This document shows positions 23,936 to 36,379 of a stretch of DNA of 64,000 nt, in pieces. Numbering within the stretch: position 1 is the first letter of the stretch; each line of letters starts with the position of its first letter. A program made the position numbers and the translations under genes. Source of the stretch: Sabethes cyaneus (lineage: Eukaryota > Arthropoda > Insecta > Diptera > Culicidae); contig NC_071353.1 of assembly GCF_943734655.1 (NCBI RefSeq), positions 150,240,179 to 150,304,178 on the forward strand, written 5' to 3'. Below the pieces are notes generated by a model, which had not been told where the DNA came from, made no database searches, and saw only the letters and a list, made by a program, of their open reading frames with translations.

Positions 23936-24271
23936 CAAAATGATTGGCCGGTATTTTTGTGATAAGCAATAAAGTTAGTAGTTAAAATAACAAAAGTTGT
24001 AACAAAATCATCTGATCAGTTGGTGACTGTGGTTACCCACAGAGACAGTGCTTAGTATAGATGGATCCGATAAAAAAATCCTCTCTAACCGAGTCGCAGA
24101 TTCGCGAGTTTTTTATTTCTTTTCACAACGAAAAAAAAAAGCAATAGAACTGTTCCCCATTTCCGAAGGCAGGCAGCCATCCATCAACCGTGGTGAGGCC
24201 TCACAAAGTCACAGCAGAGGCTTGGCTGCTGTGCTGTGCTGAGCTGTGCCGTGTGCTGCCAAAGGAATGCG

Positions 24272-24421
24272 ATGAATTTTGATAAAGTGATAGGATCTCA
24301 ATCGGAACCCAATTTAGACGATCCGCCGCGGATCCCGGACGCTGGCACCGGCGACGACGACGACGTACACAATTCCATCTGCCCGCCTGACGAGAACGGA
24401 ATCGTCCTCCATAGAGTCTAG
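24272..24421 (+). CDS. Candidate short protein, 49 codons, unrecognised
   Basis: From the ATG at 24272 the frame reads MNFDKVIGSQSEPNLDDPP, then an acidic run GDDDD, and closes at TAG 24419-24421. An in-frame ATG at 24236 would add 12 residues. Composition is more protein-like (acidic, Pro-rich, few rare residues) than the surrounding shadow frames, and it sits in a unique, GC-rich island upstream of the sd exons. It ends in a stop and not at a splice donor, so it cannot be joined simply to the sd exon at 35965. It could be an upstream ORF, a short separate gene or chance; an antisense frame of 116 codons overlaps it. Confidence 0.2.
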   Translation: MNFDKVIGSQSEPNLDDPPRIPDAGTGDDDDVHNSICPPDENGIVLHRV

Positions 24422-24762
24422 GACTCTTCACCGTGCGTTTTTCGCCGATTTCGCCGCGGCGGCTCGGCTCGGTTGTTGGCTGGGCTAGCGCGCATTCCTT
24501 TCGTGCAAAACGTAGTTTACGTTTTTCCGAAGAACAAAACGGACGGCACATTTTAGCGCCACTTTATGAACCCCCGCGAGTGCCTGCGAGTGCGGGCGGG
24601 ACGGGATGTCGGTTCCGTCCGTCGTTTTTCGACGGTTTCAGCTGAGCTAATCGAGGCTTGACGAACGTGTGAGTCAGTTTTTCCGCGAGTTTTCAACCGC
24701 GGCTGGCTGACTGGTTCGGCATCCGGATGAGGGCAGATCAGATCGGAAATCCACTCAACTAA

Positions 24763-24791
24763 CATCATCATCAGCATCATCATCATCATCA
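24763..24791. repeat. (CAT)n microsatellite
   Basis: About nine CAT/ATC units with one CAG interruption. Confidence 0.85.
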
Positions 24792-26318
24792 GAGAATGCT
24801 TCAACGTGGGACAGACGAAGGCACAGGACGAGAGGCTGGCTGTGAGGCCTTAGGAGCGCGCATTGATAGCGCAGTTTCAAATTCCAACATCCGACTGACG
24901 TTTCTATTCCCGTGCAGCTCCGCTGCACGTTTATCCATTGTGTTATCCCCATTGTGCAACAAAGGAAACAGCAGCAGCACCGCTTGTGCTTCCTTTGTCC
25001 TTCAGCGCCGCTCCGCGCCGGTGACACTATGTTGATCTCCCGCGCGTTCCACCGATAATCGACGGTACTTGAATGAAAAATATTTCGAATAATTTCGAGC
25101 ATTATCTCCTGCTTCTACAAAGCACTATAGAGGTAGATTGAAGTGTGCGCTTTTCATCTCACCCTGCTGCTTGCTATTGGCTGTGCTATGCTTGAAGATT
25201 GCTGCAATCACACTGACACACAAACACACACATACACACGCGCAGCAGCATCCGACCAACCAACCGACCGACCGACCCGACCGTATCCGTATTCACTCGA
25301 AATATTTATTTGATCTAATTTGAATTGATTGATTAATTTTCCTACTGATTAACACAAAGAACAATGATAATGAATTATATCGCTCTATTATGCGCGTCGT
25401 TGCGTTGCGGTTTTGTAGTGGTTGGCATATGTGTATGTGTGACCTGTCTGTGTGCCATATTGTTGTCGTGCTCGTGCTGACTCGTGGAAAAGGTGTGTTG
25501 GCTTTTGTGTTCGGAGCAAAGCAAAAGGAAAATGCGGCGACGATAACAACGACGACGGCGACGGCGGGTCTTTGACGGCCGGGTACGTACGCAGGCGGGT
25601 GGGTCGGATAAATCGATTTTCAATGGCTTTAATTTAAACGCCAATAGACAAAGAGGTTGGCCATCAATCAGCCGAGAAGGAAGACGAATATTTATGAAAT
25701 GCTGCGTGCTGGCGGTATTGTCATTGAATGAAAGAGAGTTAGAGAGGCAGATAATGGTGAAGGTAATCTAAGAGGACAGGCAAATAATTTGGACAGATTT
25801 TCATCTGACTGATTAAAGTAGAATGCACATAGTCAGTTTATGTTACCAGAGCCTCAAACCGCTGTAATTTAGTGAACCCAAATTTTAACATGGATATGGT
25901 TTTGATGTGATGTGAATCAGGGATCTTTCGAACGATTCATGATTATAATCTATGCACAGTACAAGACAACTTCTGTCTTTGTTTTAGCGCATATTAAGTG
26001 ATTGTATGAGGTCACAGCGAAAAGGAAGAAAAGCGGTCCAAGGCTTGTCCCTTGAGGTACGCCAATCGCCAATTATATGCTCTCAGCATCACTGGTATTG
26101 AAAGTAGTGAAGAAACAATTGGAGTAAACTACAAATCTTTTACTAGCTAAGAGCCATAGACACATCGCAGTCGGCAGCAGGACCTAATAATTGAGCTACT
26201 CTGGGAAATCTGGCTCATACAGAGACGAAATATACCAGTTTTCTCCCAATACTCTACTACTCTAGTTCTATTTTCGCCTAATTATTTGTGTAGATTTTGT
26301 CTTTATTTATATTGTACT

Positions 26319-26534
26319 AAGCAAAGTAAAACCTTGGGCATGAACGCCTTTCTAAGACTTGACCCTTCTTTATCGACAGACTTCACAGCCGGCTGTCAGA
26401 GTACAGGACAGTTACGAGGCTAATGCAACAATCCTACTGGCTCTATTTAGCAACCAGGCCGAGCCTAGCCGAGATTCGGACATACGACGACTGACTTGTT
26501 AGATCAGCGTCGTACCTCGAAACCAACTAACAAC
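26319..26534 (-). mobile_element. tRNA-derived SINE, family 1
   Basis: Nearly complete copy. The minus strand starts with the tRNA-like head (GTTGGTTTCGAGGTACGACG), has the B-box region GTCCGAATCTCGG, and ends CCCAAGGTTTTACTTTGC. It lies 30 bases from the end of the inverted Helitron-like copy. Confidence 0.75.
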
Positions 26535-26564
26535 TCCTCGAATTTTTCATGCATTATATCTCAA

Positions 26565-27159
26565 CTAGTTGAGCCCGAATCTTACGATCCGGAAAATATA
26601 AATGTCTGTTAAGAATTCAGAAAACTGCCGATACATACCATTGATCAGTGTTTGCGAATATGGTTAATCTTTGTATTAGTTCTTTCCGAGCAATCGGGTT
26701 GAGCAGTTGAGTCGAGCAGCCGAATAGTCCAATCAAGTAGGTGAGTCAAGCGGTTCATGCAAGCAGTCGAGTCGAGCAGTTGAGTCGAGTAGTCCAGCCG
26801 AGCAGTCGAATCGAACAGTCCAGTCGAGCAGTTTAATCGTGCAGTTAAGTCGAGCAATCGGGTCGAGTAGCAGTCAAGCGAATGTGTCAAGCAATCGAAT
26901 TGAACAGTTCAGTCGAGCAGTTCAGTTAAGCAGTCCAGTCGAGCAATCAAATCGAGCAGTCTAATCGTCCACTATAGTCAGCCAGTTGAGCAATCGAGCA
27001 GTCCAGCAGTCGACCGGTGAGGCGGCTGAGAATACAAATCATTGCTACGAAAGCATGACGTCCTGTCAGGGACCTGTTTTTAGTTACCGATAAGCCTCTT
27101 ATGACGTCCTGTCAGAGACCTGGTTTTCGGTACAGACATAAGCCTCTTATACAAATAGA
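26565..27159 (-). mobile_element. Helitron-like element, second copy, inverted and shortened
   Basis: On the minus strand it begins TCTATTTGTATAAGAGG after an A and ends CTAG before a T, with the same terminal hairpin (CCGGATCGTAAGATTCGG). It matches 7949-9353 at both ends. It has only about 25 minisatellite units and lacks most of the stretch corresponding to 8975-9215. Confidence 0.75.
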
Positions 27160-28084
27160 TTATGTAAATAGATTTTGTCATATTTCGTACAACTTTTACC
27201 TTCCAATTTTATCCACTTCCTAGTTTTAGCCCGATTTGCCTCAGTTTTGTTCTGAGTTTGTCTGAATTTTATCATATTTTGTCCTAATTATATGTTATTT
27301 TCATTTTAATATTAGCCTAATTTAATCATATACATATTTGAATTTTTCTCTAGCCCAATCCGAAATTTGAGTAAACTTTGCCTAAATTAGTGTTCCTATT
27401 TTTATTTAAGTGAGATTTTACCACAAATCTGTCCCAATTTATTCCTAATTTTATGTTTATTTTGTCTTAATTTCGCCCTTATTTTGTATGAATAGTGTCT
27501 CTATCTTGATCTTTTTATTTTTTGCTTGAATTTTGTTTCTATTTTGTCCTAATCTGAACCATATTTAGCCCCAGTTACGTCCTAGATTTACACAATTCTT
27601 GTCCTGTTTTTGTTGCAATTTCATCTCATTTTTTTCTAATTTTGTGTCTATTTTAGCTTAATTTTTTAAATTGTCTAACTTTGTCCTAACTTTGTACTAA
27701 TACTGTTCTATTTTGCCTTACTTCTACCCTAATTTTGTCCCAATTTCGTTCTTATTCTTCCTCTACTTTCGTTCGTTTTTGGTTTTAATTTTGTTCGAAC
27801 ACTCTTCAAATTTTCATTGAATTATATCTCAATTTTGTGCCCTTTTGGTTCCAATTTTACCCCAGTTTTACTTAGTTGTGATCTATTTGGTCCAGATTCT
27901 ATCGTATTTAGTTCTAATTTTGCCTTAATTTTATACTAATTTTATTTATTTTATTCCAATTGTCTCCAATTAAATCCCAATATGTATTGTATGAATTTCA
28001 TGATAATCTAGTTCTATTTGTGTCTAGTTTTGTTTTAATGTCGTACTGATTTGTGTCTATTTTGCCCCAGCTTTCTATTATTCT

Positions 28085-28185
28085 TAGGTCATTCGTGACT
28101 TCTGTGAGGTTGGGATTTAACACCGAGTCCTTGCCCATGGCCTTAAAGGCATGAATACTAACAATTACACCGGGATTGACCTCCA
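28085..28185 (-). mobile_element. tRNA-derived SINE-like segment, second copy
   Basis: Homologous to 3799-3906 (shared GGTCATTCGTGACTT at one end and ACACCGG...ATTGACC at the other). The B-box region is degraded (GTTAAATCCC on the minus strand). Confidence 0.55.
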
Positions 28186-28289
28186 ATTTTGAACTATTTT
28201 TTCCCGGTTTAGGCAATTAGGTAAAATTTTGTCCTATTTTGCTCTACTTTTGTTCCAATTCTGCGTTTTTTTCCTGATTGAATCCTCTA

Positions 28290-28735
28290 GCTTTATTTCG
28301 AAAAATGTTCGAATCTTGAAAATAGACACTAAGCAAGCCTGCAAGTATCTGTTGCCATAAAATTATTAGTGAGATTTAATCGTAAAGTTTCAGCTTTTCC
28401 TTCAATTAAATTTTCGAATTCTGCTAAAATCCTCCCTTCTAAAACCCCCACATGCCAAATTAGGTTCCATTTGTTTGATTAGTTCTCGAGTTTTAAGGAA
28501 ATTTGAGTTTCATTTGTATCGGAGTCCCCCCCCCCTCCCTCTTACGCCCTCCATAAAATTGTTGGTCGTTTTATCTTTCCAACGACATATAAATTGTTCA
28601 GTTTTGTTCAGTAGTTTCGTTGTTATTAGCATTTGAAATCTTTCATTCCAACGTTACACTTCTATTTTCATTTTCACAAAGTGCTACCCAGTCGCAGATA
28701 GTAAACAAAGACGTAGTCCTACGTCAAAACTTTGT
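28290..28735. repeat. Insert of a different, mosquito-type dispersed repeat
   Basis: The sequence changes abruptly from the T-rich array to a block containing CCAAATTAGGTTCCATTTG, GTTTCATTTGTATCGGAG, a C run and finally the palindrome GACGTAGTCCTACGTC at 28710. From memory this block resembles a repeat common in mosquito genomes; I could not check that. Ends and family are unresolved. Confidence 0.45.
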
Positions 28736-29817
28736 TGAATTTCATTATAATTTTACCCTGTTTTAATTTTGTTTATTCTAGTTTAGTCACAACTCAATGG
28801 AAATTCATTTTGCCCTAATTTCGACCCAATGTACTCCTGATTTTGTTTTAATTTTGCCTCAAGTTTGTCTTAATTTCATTTTAATGTTGTCCCTTGTTTT
28901 TGTCTTCATTTCTCACATTTTGTTCTAGGATTGCTCTATTTTTGTCCCATTTTGGCCCTAAGTATACCCAAAATTAGTATTAATTTTGTCTCAATTTCTT
29001 CCTAATTATCCTACTTTTATTTTTCTCCGATTCATTAAATTTGTCTGTTTTAATTTTTTGCCAAATCTGTTCTAATTCAAAATTAATTACGTACATCCCA
29101 TTTTTGTCCTATTCTGTTCTACTTTAGTTTCAATTTTGACTCAATTTTTCCTAATGTTGACCTCTTTTGCACAAATTTTATCATATTTTGTTATCCTAAT
29201 TTAAAATAATTTTTTCAAATCTTGTTCAGATTGAATGACTAATTAGCCTAATTTTGTTACAATGCAATAATTCTGATGTTGCGTGAATTTTGCCACAACT
29301 ATTTTATCTGTTTTTTTTAGATTACACTCACTGCTATATTCTTGTCCTATTTTGTCCCGATTTTGATCTTATGTTTTCCTAGTTTTAACTCATTTTCTCC
29401 AATTTTGTGCCAAATTACTATCATATCACAATTTTGTTCTACTCTGTTTTAATCTGGTTCAAATGCCATACTAAATCGGCGTCAATTTTTTTACCCAACA
29501 TTATCCGATTACGGCTTAATTTTGCTCCATATCTGCCCTAATGTTGATTCCTCGATTCTGTCTTAATTTTATTTTGATTTTATCTAAATTTCAGTTCAGT
29601 TTTATACTTGGAGTATTTATTTTATTCCAATTTTGTTCTAGTTACGTCATAATTTCGTGCTAACCTAGTTTTATTTCAGCTTAATTTCATTCTATCTTTT
29701 CCCCTATTTTGTGTCATCTGATTTTAGTTTGGAAGGAATTGTGTCCCCATTTTGACCTTTGTTTTGTCTTGAATGGCGGTCAAATTTCGTTCGAAGATCC
29801 CAATTTTCTTTTTTTTC

Positions 29818-29876
29818 TGCAAAGCCTTGGGCTTGAACGTCTTTCTAAGACTTAACCCTTCTTTATTACTGCAGGG
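29818..29876 (-). mobile_element. SINE family 1, 3' fragment
   Basis: GCAAAGCCTTGGGCTTGAAC followed by GTCTTTCTAAGACTTAACCC matches the body end of the family; the rest is missing. Confidence 0.7.
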
Positions 29877-30646
29877 CGATTAAATTTTATTCCAATTATG
29901 TCCTAATTTAATACATTTCATTCCATTTTGGTCCAAATTCAGTCCTAATTTTGCATGTTGTGCTAATCTAGTTCTAGGCAAACATATTTAATGTTACACC
30001 ACTTCTCTTCAATTTGGTGTAAACGTGATCGTGAATTCATGTTAAATTAGTATTATCTTCGCCCAAATTTTGACCAAAACAAAAGGTTTAACAAATGTTG
30101 TGGAATAAAACACTTTTGCTCTGTTGTTGTCCTATTTTTACCCTGAATTTGTTCCGATTTCAATTTCTTGTTTTTCTCTAATTTTGTTAAATTTCTCTCT
30201 AATTTCGTGTCAAACTAATTTTAATGTTCTCTTAATCAAATCCCAGTTTTGTCCTAATTTGGTTGCATTTTCACCTAATTCTATCCTATTTAGTACTAAT
30301 TTTAATCTCTAATTCGGTCCTAATTTCAACCCATCAATTTTGTCTAAGTTTAAGTCGGATTTTGTTGAGGTTTTATATTTTTTAAATTTATTTTATTCCT
30401 ATTTTATCCTAATTTAGACCTAATTGTTGTATAGTACAATTTGTCCTGAATTTGAGTTAGTCGAGTTTTAAGTTTGCCTAGCTTTGTTCTGCTTTTCTCC
30501 AATTTTGTTCCAGTAAAATTTTGTGCCAACGATATAATTTTACCCCAATTTTATCTGAGTTTAGTCTTTGTGTAGAGCTTTGTGTTGGTTTTGAATTTTT
30601 CCTTATTTTGTGTACTAATACTAAGGCTAAATTATCGCCCCCGAAA

Positions 30647-30814
30647 AGTCTTACTCGTTTAACCAGCTGCAGACGACTGACTCGGCTCAGCAGTCAGGTC
30701 TTTGAACGCGATCGGAATCTAGACAATACCGATGATTACCGACCCGCACGATGACCCATCTGCTCTTCTCATTTATCGCGACGGTAGCACAATGTATCGT
30801 TGCCGAGTCTTACT
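30647..30814. mobile_element. 150-bp GC-rich insert flanked by AGTCTTACT
   Basis: A GC-balanced block (30656-30805) interrupts the T-rich array and is bounded by the 9-base direct repeat AGTCTTACT (30647-30655 and 30806-30814). No inverted ends, poly-A tail or coding frame. The target duplication suggests an insertion of unknown class. Confidence 0.5.
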
Positions 30815-30859
30815 TACTTTTGCCCTAATTTTTTATCAATTTTAACGCAATTTACACTT

Positions 30860-31680
30860 AATACGGTATCAATTTTTCCCCTATTTTGCTTCGAATTTGA
30901 TTCTTCCAACCAATTTGGTAGGATTTGTGCTCATCTGGATTAGCTTTGGATTCATGTCGATTCGATTTGGAGGATTTTGTTCGGATTTGGACAGGTTTGG
31001 GCCGATTAGATTGAATTTGTACTAATTTGGAATGGATTTGGATGAATTTGCTCAGCTTTGGAGTAGTTTTTGACTGATTACAATTGGATTTTGGTCGGAT
31101 TTGAACTAATTTGAATTGCGTTTGGACTAAATCGGATCAGATTTGCACTGAACTAGAGACGTTTTGAACCGATTTCGATTCGATTTTGATGATTTTGGTT
31201 GGATTTACACTAATTTGATCAGATTTGAATAAATTTCGATTGGATTTGCATCGATTTGGATTAATCTATTTTTGATTTGCATTGGATTAGGACAATTTTC
31301 AATTAGATGCAAAATAATTTGGTGATTTTGGTCGGATTTGGACTGATTTGGTCAGATTTAATTGGATTTGAGCTAATTAAGATAGAATTTGGACCTAGTT
31401 GGATTAGTTTTAAACAACTTTCTATTGAATTCGGACTAATTCGGACGGATTAGGACTAATTTGGATCGGAAATGTACTAATTTGGAGTAGTTTCGGACTA
31501 ATTTCGATTGAATTTAGAGAATGTTCGTCAGATTTGGACTAATTTCAATGGAATTTGGACTAAATTAGATTGGATTTTGATTGATTTGCATCAGATTTGA
31601 ACCTATTTCGAGCGATCTGAAATAGATTTGGACTAATTTCGATTTGATTTGCATTGGATATGGACAAATTTTGTCCTTTG
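30860..31680. repeat. Degenerate array (GATTTGGACTAATTTGGATTG type)
   Basis: Recurring GGATTTGGACTAATTT and TTCGATTGGATTTG phrases, G-containing and distinct from the TTTTGTCC array on either side. Confidence 0.75.
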
Positions 31681-33552
31681 GAAAAGTTAATTATAAAAAT
31701 ATGGCGCAACTTTTTACACTATTAGGGTGGTTCCTTTCACCAATAGGTGGATTAAATCGGGTGTTTTTATTCAGATGTTGTCCCAACTGAATCTTAATTC
31801 TAAGTATATTTTGTCCTAATTTCATCCCAAAGAACACCTGATTTTATCTTAATTTTGCCTCATTTTGTCTTAATTTCATCTTTAAATTGACCTTGGTTTT
31901 GTCTTCAATTCTCACATTTCGTCTTGATTTTGTGATATTCTTGTCCCATTTTGGCACTAAATTTTGGCCAGAATTATCCAGAATTTCCTTACTGTTGGCT
32001 CTAGTTTTGTCCTTCTGTCCTTATGTTAAATTTTTCTCTAACTTAATTTCGTTTCAATTTTCGATTTCGTTTTAATTTTACGCTAATTAAATATTCTTAT
32101 TCGAAGACTGTCCCAACTCAATCCTAATTTGGAGTAAATTTTGTCCCAATTTGGTTCTTTTTTAAGTAAATCCATTCTAATTTAATCTTAATTTTGGGCA
32201 TGTTTTGTCCAAAGTTTGTCCTTACTTTGTATAAATTATAAATTTTATCCCTATTTTGATGTTTGTTTTGTCTGGATTTTGTTTTTATTTTGTCCTAATT
32301 GTAATCTTATTTAGTACCAATTATGTTCAAATTTTTTCTCAGATTTGCACAATTATTGTCCTATTTTTGTCTCATTTTTTTCTAATTTTGTATCAGTTTT
32401 AGCCATATTTTCTGTATGATGTGCTCTAACATTGTTTTAATTTATCTATTTTCCCTTAGTTCTGCCCATATTTTGTCCTAATTACGTTCTCATGTTTCCC
32501 CTTCTTTTTTTTTCGTTTATACCGTTCTAATTTTGTTTCAAATCTCATCTAATTTTAGGCCAAGTTTTAACCCGATTTTCCCTCAGTTTCATTCTGATTT
32601 TGTCTAGATTTTATTATATTTTGTTCTAATTTTGTTTTAATTTCATTCGAATTTTAACCTAATTTAAACATATTTATTCGAATTACGTCCCATCCCAATC
32701 TGAAATTTAAGTGAATTTGATTTATTTCTGCCATTGTTCCAGTTTGGCAACAGTTTTGACATGAATTTGTCCCAATTTTGAAGTTTTGTCAGCATTTTAT
32801 AATTTTACTTCATTTTTGTAGCAATTTTGTCCTAGTTTGACCTAACTTTTTCCCGTTTTGTTCCAATTTCATTCCAATTTTCCTTTATGTTTGTCCCTAT
32901 TTTGATTTAATATTGTTCTGGTTTTGTCCAGCATTTATTATATCTTATCCTAATTTAATTTTAACTTTATTATTTTCAAGTTCATCCTGACTACATGTTA
33001 AATGTGTCTTTTTTCTCTTTCTAAATTTTCTATAAATAGACATTTTTCGTCGCTTTTAATCTTTTTGTTGTTTTTTAATTTTTTTTTTGATCGCCGTCGT
33101 CCTATTTTGACGACGTCATCCGTCATCCATGTGTTGTTTTTTCTGATCTTTTTTACGTTTTATTTGCGTGTTTTGCCGTTTTTGTTGTCTTTTTGAGTTG
33201 AATATTCCTGTTTTGGCGTCCTTCTGTCAAATTTTTAGAGTCGTTTTGACGTCCTTCTACTGTCTTTTCGCCATCGTTTCAGCTTATTTCCTTGTACTCT
33301 TTTTTGGCAGTTTTCGTAGTCTCCCCGCCTTCATCTGGTTGTCCATTCGCCGCTTTTTCGTAGTTTTTAGGTACTTTTGGTCCTCTCTATACCCTTTCGT
33401 CATTTTTTGGTTGCCTTGTTTTACTTATGTATTTTTTGTAATTTTTATTATATGTTTGTTTATTTTTTCTTTTGAATTTTCTTGTTTGATTTTTTTATTT
33501 TCTTTTTTTATGTCACTATTTTTGTGCCTTTCAATTATCCAAGTTTTTTTTA

Positions 33553-33665
33553 GAGCCAATAGGATCCTTGCACTAACCCCGTACCTAACCAACAGCGAAG
33601 TCTGTCGACAAAGAAGGCTCTTAAAGAAGTTTTAAAGACGTTTGCACGCAAGGCTTTTGCTTCGG
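33553..33665 (+). mobile_element. SINE family 1, body fragment
   Basis: GAGCCAATAGGATCCTTGCA, then CAGCGAAGTCTGTCGACAAAG and AAGACGTTTGCACGCAAGGC follow the order of the family body; the tRNA-like head is absent. Confidence 0.7.
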
Positions 33666-34449
33666 TCGTATTTTTCCCTAATTTGTCAAAATTTAACTTT
33701 GATTTTGTGCCAAATTTGAAAGTTATTTTGTCTTATTTGTTCCTAGGTTGCAGTTTTGTAGTAACTTTGGCACGAATTTGTCCCAATTTTGTGCCCAAAT
33801 TTGATCGTAGTTTGGTTTGCTCTATTTCGTATATCTTTCCCAATATTGTTTCAATTTTGAGTCTTATTTCTCTGTTAATTTCCTCTACTTTTGTACTAAT
33901 TTTGCTTAAGTTTCGTTCCAATCTTTATTTGGCTGTGATTTTCCCAATTTTTTTAAATAATATTCTTATTTTTAAAAATCGCTAAGCTCTTCTAATTTTT
34001 CTCCTTATTTTATTCCCATTTTGTTGTAACTTGGTCCCAATTTTGTTTCGGTTTGACCTAACTTTTTCTAATCTTTTTTTTTTTTTGTTCTTAATATTGT
34101 TCTGATTTTATCACATTTTGTCTACATTCAGTTTTTATTTTATTTATTTTTTAAATTTTATACCAATTTTGTAAGTAATTTTTATTAATTTCTTACTAAT
34201 TTCATGATTTGGACCTGTTTTTCTAAAGTTTTCTTCTGATTTTGTTAATTGTTTTATAATTTTACCCTTTACCTTGCCTTTCTAAGTTTCAACGTTGTAC
34301 TGCAGTTTTGACACGAATTCGTCCTAATTTTGTTCTTATGTTGGCCTGATTGTGTCCAAGTTTTGTCGTTATTTTGTTGCGATATTACTCTAATTTTGTT
34401 CTTCTTTTGACTTTATTTATTCCTAATTTTGTCCTTTTTCTCAAATTGC

Positions 34450-35964
34450 GTTCTCTAATTATCTTCTATTCATATCGTTCCTAGCTGAGTGCCCGATCTT
34501 ACTCTGAGTCCCTTTGTCTCTTAGTCATTTGATACAGCTCCTATCCGCTTTTTGTCTCTCAACCACTTGTAAATGTGTCTCTTTTGTGTTTTTCCTGTAT
34601 TCCGCACTTTTTTTTTCTTTGCAATATCGGCTATTGAGCAAGAAGCAATACATATGCTTATATATTTTCTTTACACAGTTTTTCTTCACACATTCTACAT
34701 TGCAATATCCATCTGGAAACAAGATCAGATTATAGTTTCCTGTGTACACTCTTTGTACAAATAGCTTACTTAAGTTACATACGTGAAGACAAGAATGGTT
34801 GTTTCTGAAACATGGCTTTGTTGGCATCCAAAACATTAAAACATTTATCAACAACTATTTACCGGTTAAAATTAAAATTTTAATTTCACGGTATCTATGT
34901 TAAATTGACCGAGTAACAACTTTACAACAGTATTAAGCCTGACCATAAAAAAACTATACGACCATCGGAAGCGAAAATCGTTAGCAAATGTCTGCGTGGT
35001 GCGTGGTGAAGTGATGTGACTCACCCACTTCCAGGTTGGCCCTGAACAGGTACAATCGCCACGTGACCACTTCTGACTCTGACTGCTGGTATAATTTGCG
35101 ATAATTCTACGGCGCGCACTGCTTTCGGCACTCTGCAACCTTTGATAATTGGACAGCTAGCGAGCAATCTAAATGTTTATATATCTCAATCTCTCCTACG
35201 GGCCCAACCAACGTCATCATCATCATAATCATTATCATCATCATCATTGTTATTACGATCATTATTCGAATCTTCTTTCTCCACACTAACAACCTTACTA
35301 AGTCTACGACTTAGCCGGTAGTAAAAAAAAAGAAGCAGAAACAAATAATTATGACAAATTTCCTCCCTTCTCGACTTGACTCAGTTAGAGTTGTTCCTGC
35401 GTCAACCTCACTAGCTTTCTGTCTCTGCCGGCACAGAGAGACCTAGAGAGAGAGATAAGATAAGTGGTTCGTTCCGTTGATATGTTATTACATGCCAACG
35501 TACCTACCTGCTGCGGGCTCAGCTGATGGCCTGCGAAGCGATAAACAATCTATTTTGTAATGACCAGAACCGGCCGGCCAATGAAAATCAGCCCGGAAGG
35601 TGGAAGCAAAAGAAACGACGACGACGACAGCCAACCGGGCACAGAAGGAGTGCACACTAAATTGCAGTCACTGAACAAATTTAGATTTATTGCTGGAAGC
35701 TCAACGAAACCCGATTGTCGGGCAGCGCAGCTGCCTGACCGACCACCCGCCCACTACGGGGCTGTGGGGTCATCCACGGGGTTCACATCTCTTCGGAACG
35801 CTAATTTACATCGTTTAGCATTCATTTATCTCAGTATTTAGCGAATTTTTGCCCCGTTGTTTAGCAACGGGCTTGACCTACTGCGAGAATGTTTTTGATA
35901 TGTCATTTTACAAAACATTGTAACTAATTGTTTCTCGTTTTTTTTCTCGTTTTGGCTTTTACAG
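34450..35964. other. Unique DNA leading to the sd linker exon
   Basis: Non-repetitive intron sequence. Contains ATC/CAT repeats near 35213-35250 and a GC-richer stretch at 35.5-35.85 kb with a 93-codon frame (35560-35841) that ends before the exon and shows no domain. The last bases (35936-35964) form the pyrimidine tract and acceptor of the next exon. Confidence 0.45.
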
Positions 35965-36104
35965 ATAGTGGACTGGGAGCCGGCACCATTACGACAAGGT
36001 GGACACCGATGGGTCCAGGACCAACGGCTGGTTCGTTGGTCCCGGACGACACCAATGGAAGCGGTGTCGACAGCAAACACCTCGATGTCGGCGACATGAG
36101 CGAT
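35965..36104 (+). CDS. sd: scalloped (TEAD) coding exon, N-terminal linker
   Basis: Internal exon of the Hippo-pathway transcription factor Scalloped, which binds DNA through its TEA domain and recruits Yorkie or Vestigial in the nucleus. A pyrimidine tract and ACAG (AG at 35963-35964) precede it and a consensus donor GTAAGT follows (36105-36110). The exon is 140 bases: 2 bases completing a split codon, then 46 codons starting SGLGAGTITTRWTP and ending DSKHLDVGDMSD. From memory of Drosophila Sd, the GTI..WTP, DTNGS.VDSK and LDVGDMSD blocks just before the TEA domain are conserved. It ends in phase 0, which fits the exon at 53602. The upstream exon supplying the first base of the split codon was not found. 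Confidence 0.9.
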
Positions 36105-36379
36105 GTAAGTTGCAAAATTTTAAGTTAAGAAACGAAACAAAAATTTTGGGAAAGAGCGAGTGGGACAGGAAGGAAGGGAGGGTGTAGTTACAACGTGCCC
36201 CTCTCCTTTCCTTTAAAATTTAATATAAAACAAAATAATTTCTCTAATACAGAAGTCCGCAGTTTGTAATAAAATCTGGCTCCATTTTTACGATAAGTGG
36301 GGTAAATTATTTGCGTGAAAATAGTTCAGTGTTTTTCCATTTCAGTATCGTTTTTTGATTTTTGGTTTATCCTTTTGCT

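Larger units (their letters stand above)
23935..26230. other. Unique GC-richer island
   Basis: Non-repetitive sequence with CpG-rich stretches and short triplet repeats (CATCAT 24763-24790, CA run near 25210-25235, CCGACCGACC near 25262). It holds one small candidate reading frame (24272-24421). The larger frames on both strands overlap antisense to one another and have no recognised domain. Confidence 0.4.
27160..34450. repeat. Long degenerate T-rich array (TTTTGTCCTAA type)
   Basis: More than 7 kb of diverged TTTTGTCC/CAATTTTG phrases, interrupted by short inserts listed separately. Parts are internally duplicated: 27220-27400 resembles 32570-32720, 27590-27690 resembles 32345-32420, and 28800-29000 resembles 31805-31990. 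At 33.0-33.55 kb the array takes on the pyrimidine-rich TTTTCGTC form. Non-coding. Confidence 0.75.

Noticed and set aside
24201..24551. 116-codon minus-strand frame, Arg-rich
   Set aside because: It is antisense to a GC-rich segment with triplet repeats, has no recognised domain and overlaps a more protein-like plus-strand frame.
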